Source of the DNA: an uncultured Campylobacter sp.
Lineage (GTDB): Bacteria; Campylobacterota; Campylobacteria; Campylobacterales; Campylobacteraceae
Direction of reading: 5' to 3'
Assembly: GCF_937997405.1 (NCBI RefSeq)
Contig: NZ_CALKTL010000117.1
Coordinates: forward strand, 1 to 30,264
DNA: 30,264 bases
Both the position numbers and the translations under genes were made by a program. Shown here piece after piece: positions 29,347 through 30,264 of this stretch (positions are counted from its first letter, which is position 1; each line of letters begins with the position of its first letter). The notes beneath the pieces were generated by a model. It had not been told where the DNA came from and made no database searches. It saw only the letters and a list, made by a program, of their open reading frames with translations.

Positions 29347-30264
29347 TTACTTGATGTTTAGAATTTTTATCGCGTCTATTGCGGTTTTTAACTGGATATC
29401 GTTATTAATCTGCTCTGCGGTGATGAAACTTTTCTCATCCTTTTTCTGAGCATCTTTTTTCTTGGTCTCGACCTTGGCTAACTCGCCTTGCAGGTGCTTT
29501 TTGAGATCAGCTTCTTTTAGCGAGAATTCATCCTCGTCGCGGCTCGGCACCTTGCCCGGCGCCACTACGAGATCGGGTGTCACGCCCACCGCTTGGATGG
29601 TGCGGCCACTTGATAGATAGTATCGCGCGATGGTTAGTCGCAGAGCTTCTTTATCCTCTATCGGCAGGATCACCTGCACGCTTCCCTTGCCAAAAGTTTT
29701 TTCACCAACTAACACGGCACGCTTTAGATCCTGAAGCGAGCCGCTTACGATCTCGCTTGCGCTTGCGCTGCCGCCGTTTACTAGCACTACCAGAGGCAAA
29801 TCGGTGATCTTCTTTTTAGGATCGGCGTTATGTGCTTCGGTCTCGTTTTTTGCGCGCCCTTTTTGAGAGACAATAAGACCTTTGCTTACGAATAAATTTA
29901 CAAGCCCGATCGCTTGATCCAAAAGCCCGCCCGGGTTGTTTCGCAGATCCAAAATAATGCCTTTGGCGTCTTTGTGCTCTTTTATAAATTTACTCGCATC
30001 CGCCACTACGTGCTGATCGAAATTCGTAACGCGCAGATATAAAATTTTATCATCCTCGATCATCTTAGCATAGACCGATTCTACTTTGATTATGTCGCGG
30101 ATAATCTCGACGTCGAAAGGCTTGCTAACTCCCTTACGCACGATCGTTAGAGTGATTTTGGTTTTCGGCTTGCCGCGCATTTTTGAGACTGCATCGTCGA
30201 TCGTGATGCCGAAGGTCGCGTTGCCATCGATACGCAAGATCACGTCGTTAGCCTGAATGCCCTT
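29347..30264 (-). CDS. ctpA: C-terminal processing protease, S41 family (5' end outside window)
   Basis: The visible 305 codons cover the end of a PDZ domain (KGIQANDVILRIDGN, continuing past the window edge) and the whole S41 peptidase core. The core has NFDQHVVADASKFIKEH, GIILDLRNNPGGLLDQA, the catalytic serine in NGGSASASEI and, 25 residues later, the catalytic lysine in GEKTFGKGSVQ. The C-terminus is charged (VETKKKDAQKKDEK). Such periplasmic proteases trim C-terminal tails of exported proteins. The start lies beyond base 30264; the ATG-like codon at 30243 is an internal GTG. The stop is 10 bases before the purC start, so it probably leads the pur operon. The gene symbol is by family; paralogs exist. 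Confidence 0.92.
   Translation of the reverse strand, partial: KGIQANDVILRIDGNATFGITIDDAVSKMRGKPKTKITLTIVRKGVSKPFDVEIIRDIIKVESVYAKMIEDDKILYLRVTNFDQHVVADASKFIKEHKDAKGIILDLRNNPGGLLDQAIGLVNLFVSKGLIVSQKGRAKNETEAHNADPKKKITDLPLVVLVNGGSASASEIVSGSLQDLKRAVLVGEKTFGKGSVQVILPIEDKEALRLTIARYYLSSGRTIQAVGVTPDLVVAPGKVPSRDEDEFSLKEADLKKHLQGELAKVETKKKDAQKKDEKSFITAEQINNDIQLKTAIDAIKILNIK

Overview
The window looks like a chromosomal segment of a Campylobacter-type epsilonproteobacterium, probably an oral or anaerobic species of moderate GC such as the C. gracilis group. The species guess is an inference. Three blocks keep gene orders I recall from C. jejuni: lgt next to frdCAB; methyltransferase, Cys-cluster protein, TPR protein, trpC and HIT gene; and ctpA-purC-purS-purQ-SH3-like gene-plsC. 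Nearly everything reads on the minus strand; only the TonB-dependent receptor, creD and tsaD read on the plus strand.

Layout. 1-2150: AT-rich accessory end. It holds a fragment of a foreign murA joined in frame to a multi-pass membrane protein, a related second membrane protein, and a decayed N-terminal copy that has lost its ATG. 2270-5830: fumarate reductase operon frdCAB. 5837-6655: lgt. 6656-7313: gene-free stretch. 7314-10525: operon of HIT protein, ribBA, dinB and a TorD-like helical protein. 10526-11490: a second gene-free stretch with decayed repeats. 11491-16648: five-gene operon of flavoprotein, methyltransferase, Cys-cluster protein, TPR protein and trpC. 16992-18662: exbB-exbD-tonB, divergent from an outer-membrane receptor of heme/hemoglobin type (18939-21008), with Fur-like sites between them. 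21370-22764: creD. 23056-24063: tsaD. 24202-25318: AT-rich island with two paralogous small acidic proteins and a 39-codon ORF. 25762-30264: plsC, SH3-like membrane protein, purQ, purS, purC and a 5'-truncated S41 protease.

How the genes fit together. FrdCAB is the terminal reductase of fumarate respiration. Receptor plus ExbB-ExbD-TonB form a complete energised uptake system, probably for heme and iron-controlled. The pur genes supply the FGAM synthetase parts PurS and PurQ plus SAICAR synthetase.

The least ordinary items are the murA junction, a FrdC that appears to lack the E-pathway glutamate, a methyltransferase with an insert of about 185 residues, a shared AAATTT/GAATTT word bias in low-complexity protein segments, a recurrent AT palindrome in intergenic DNA, and the small paralog island. 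I found no tRNA, rRNA, CRISPR array or insertion sequence.
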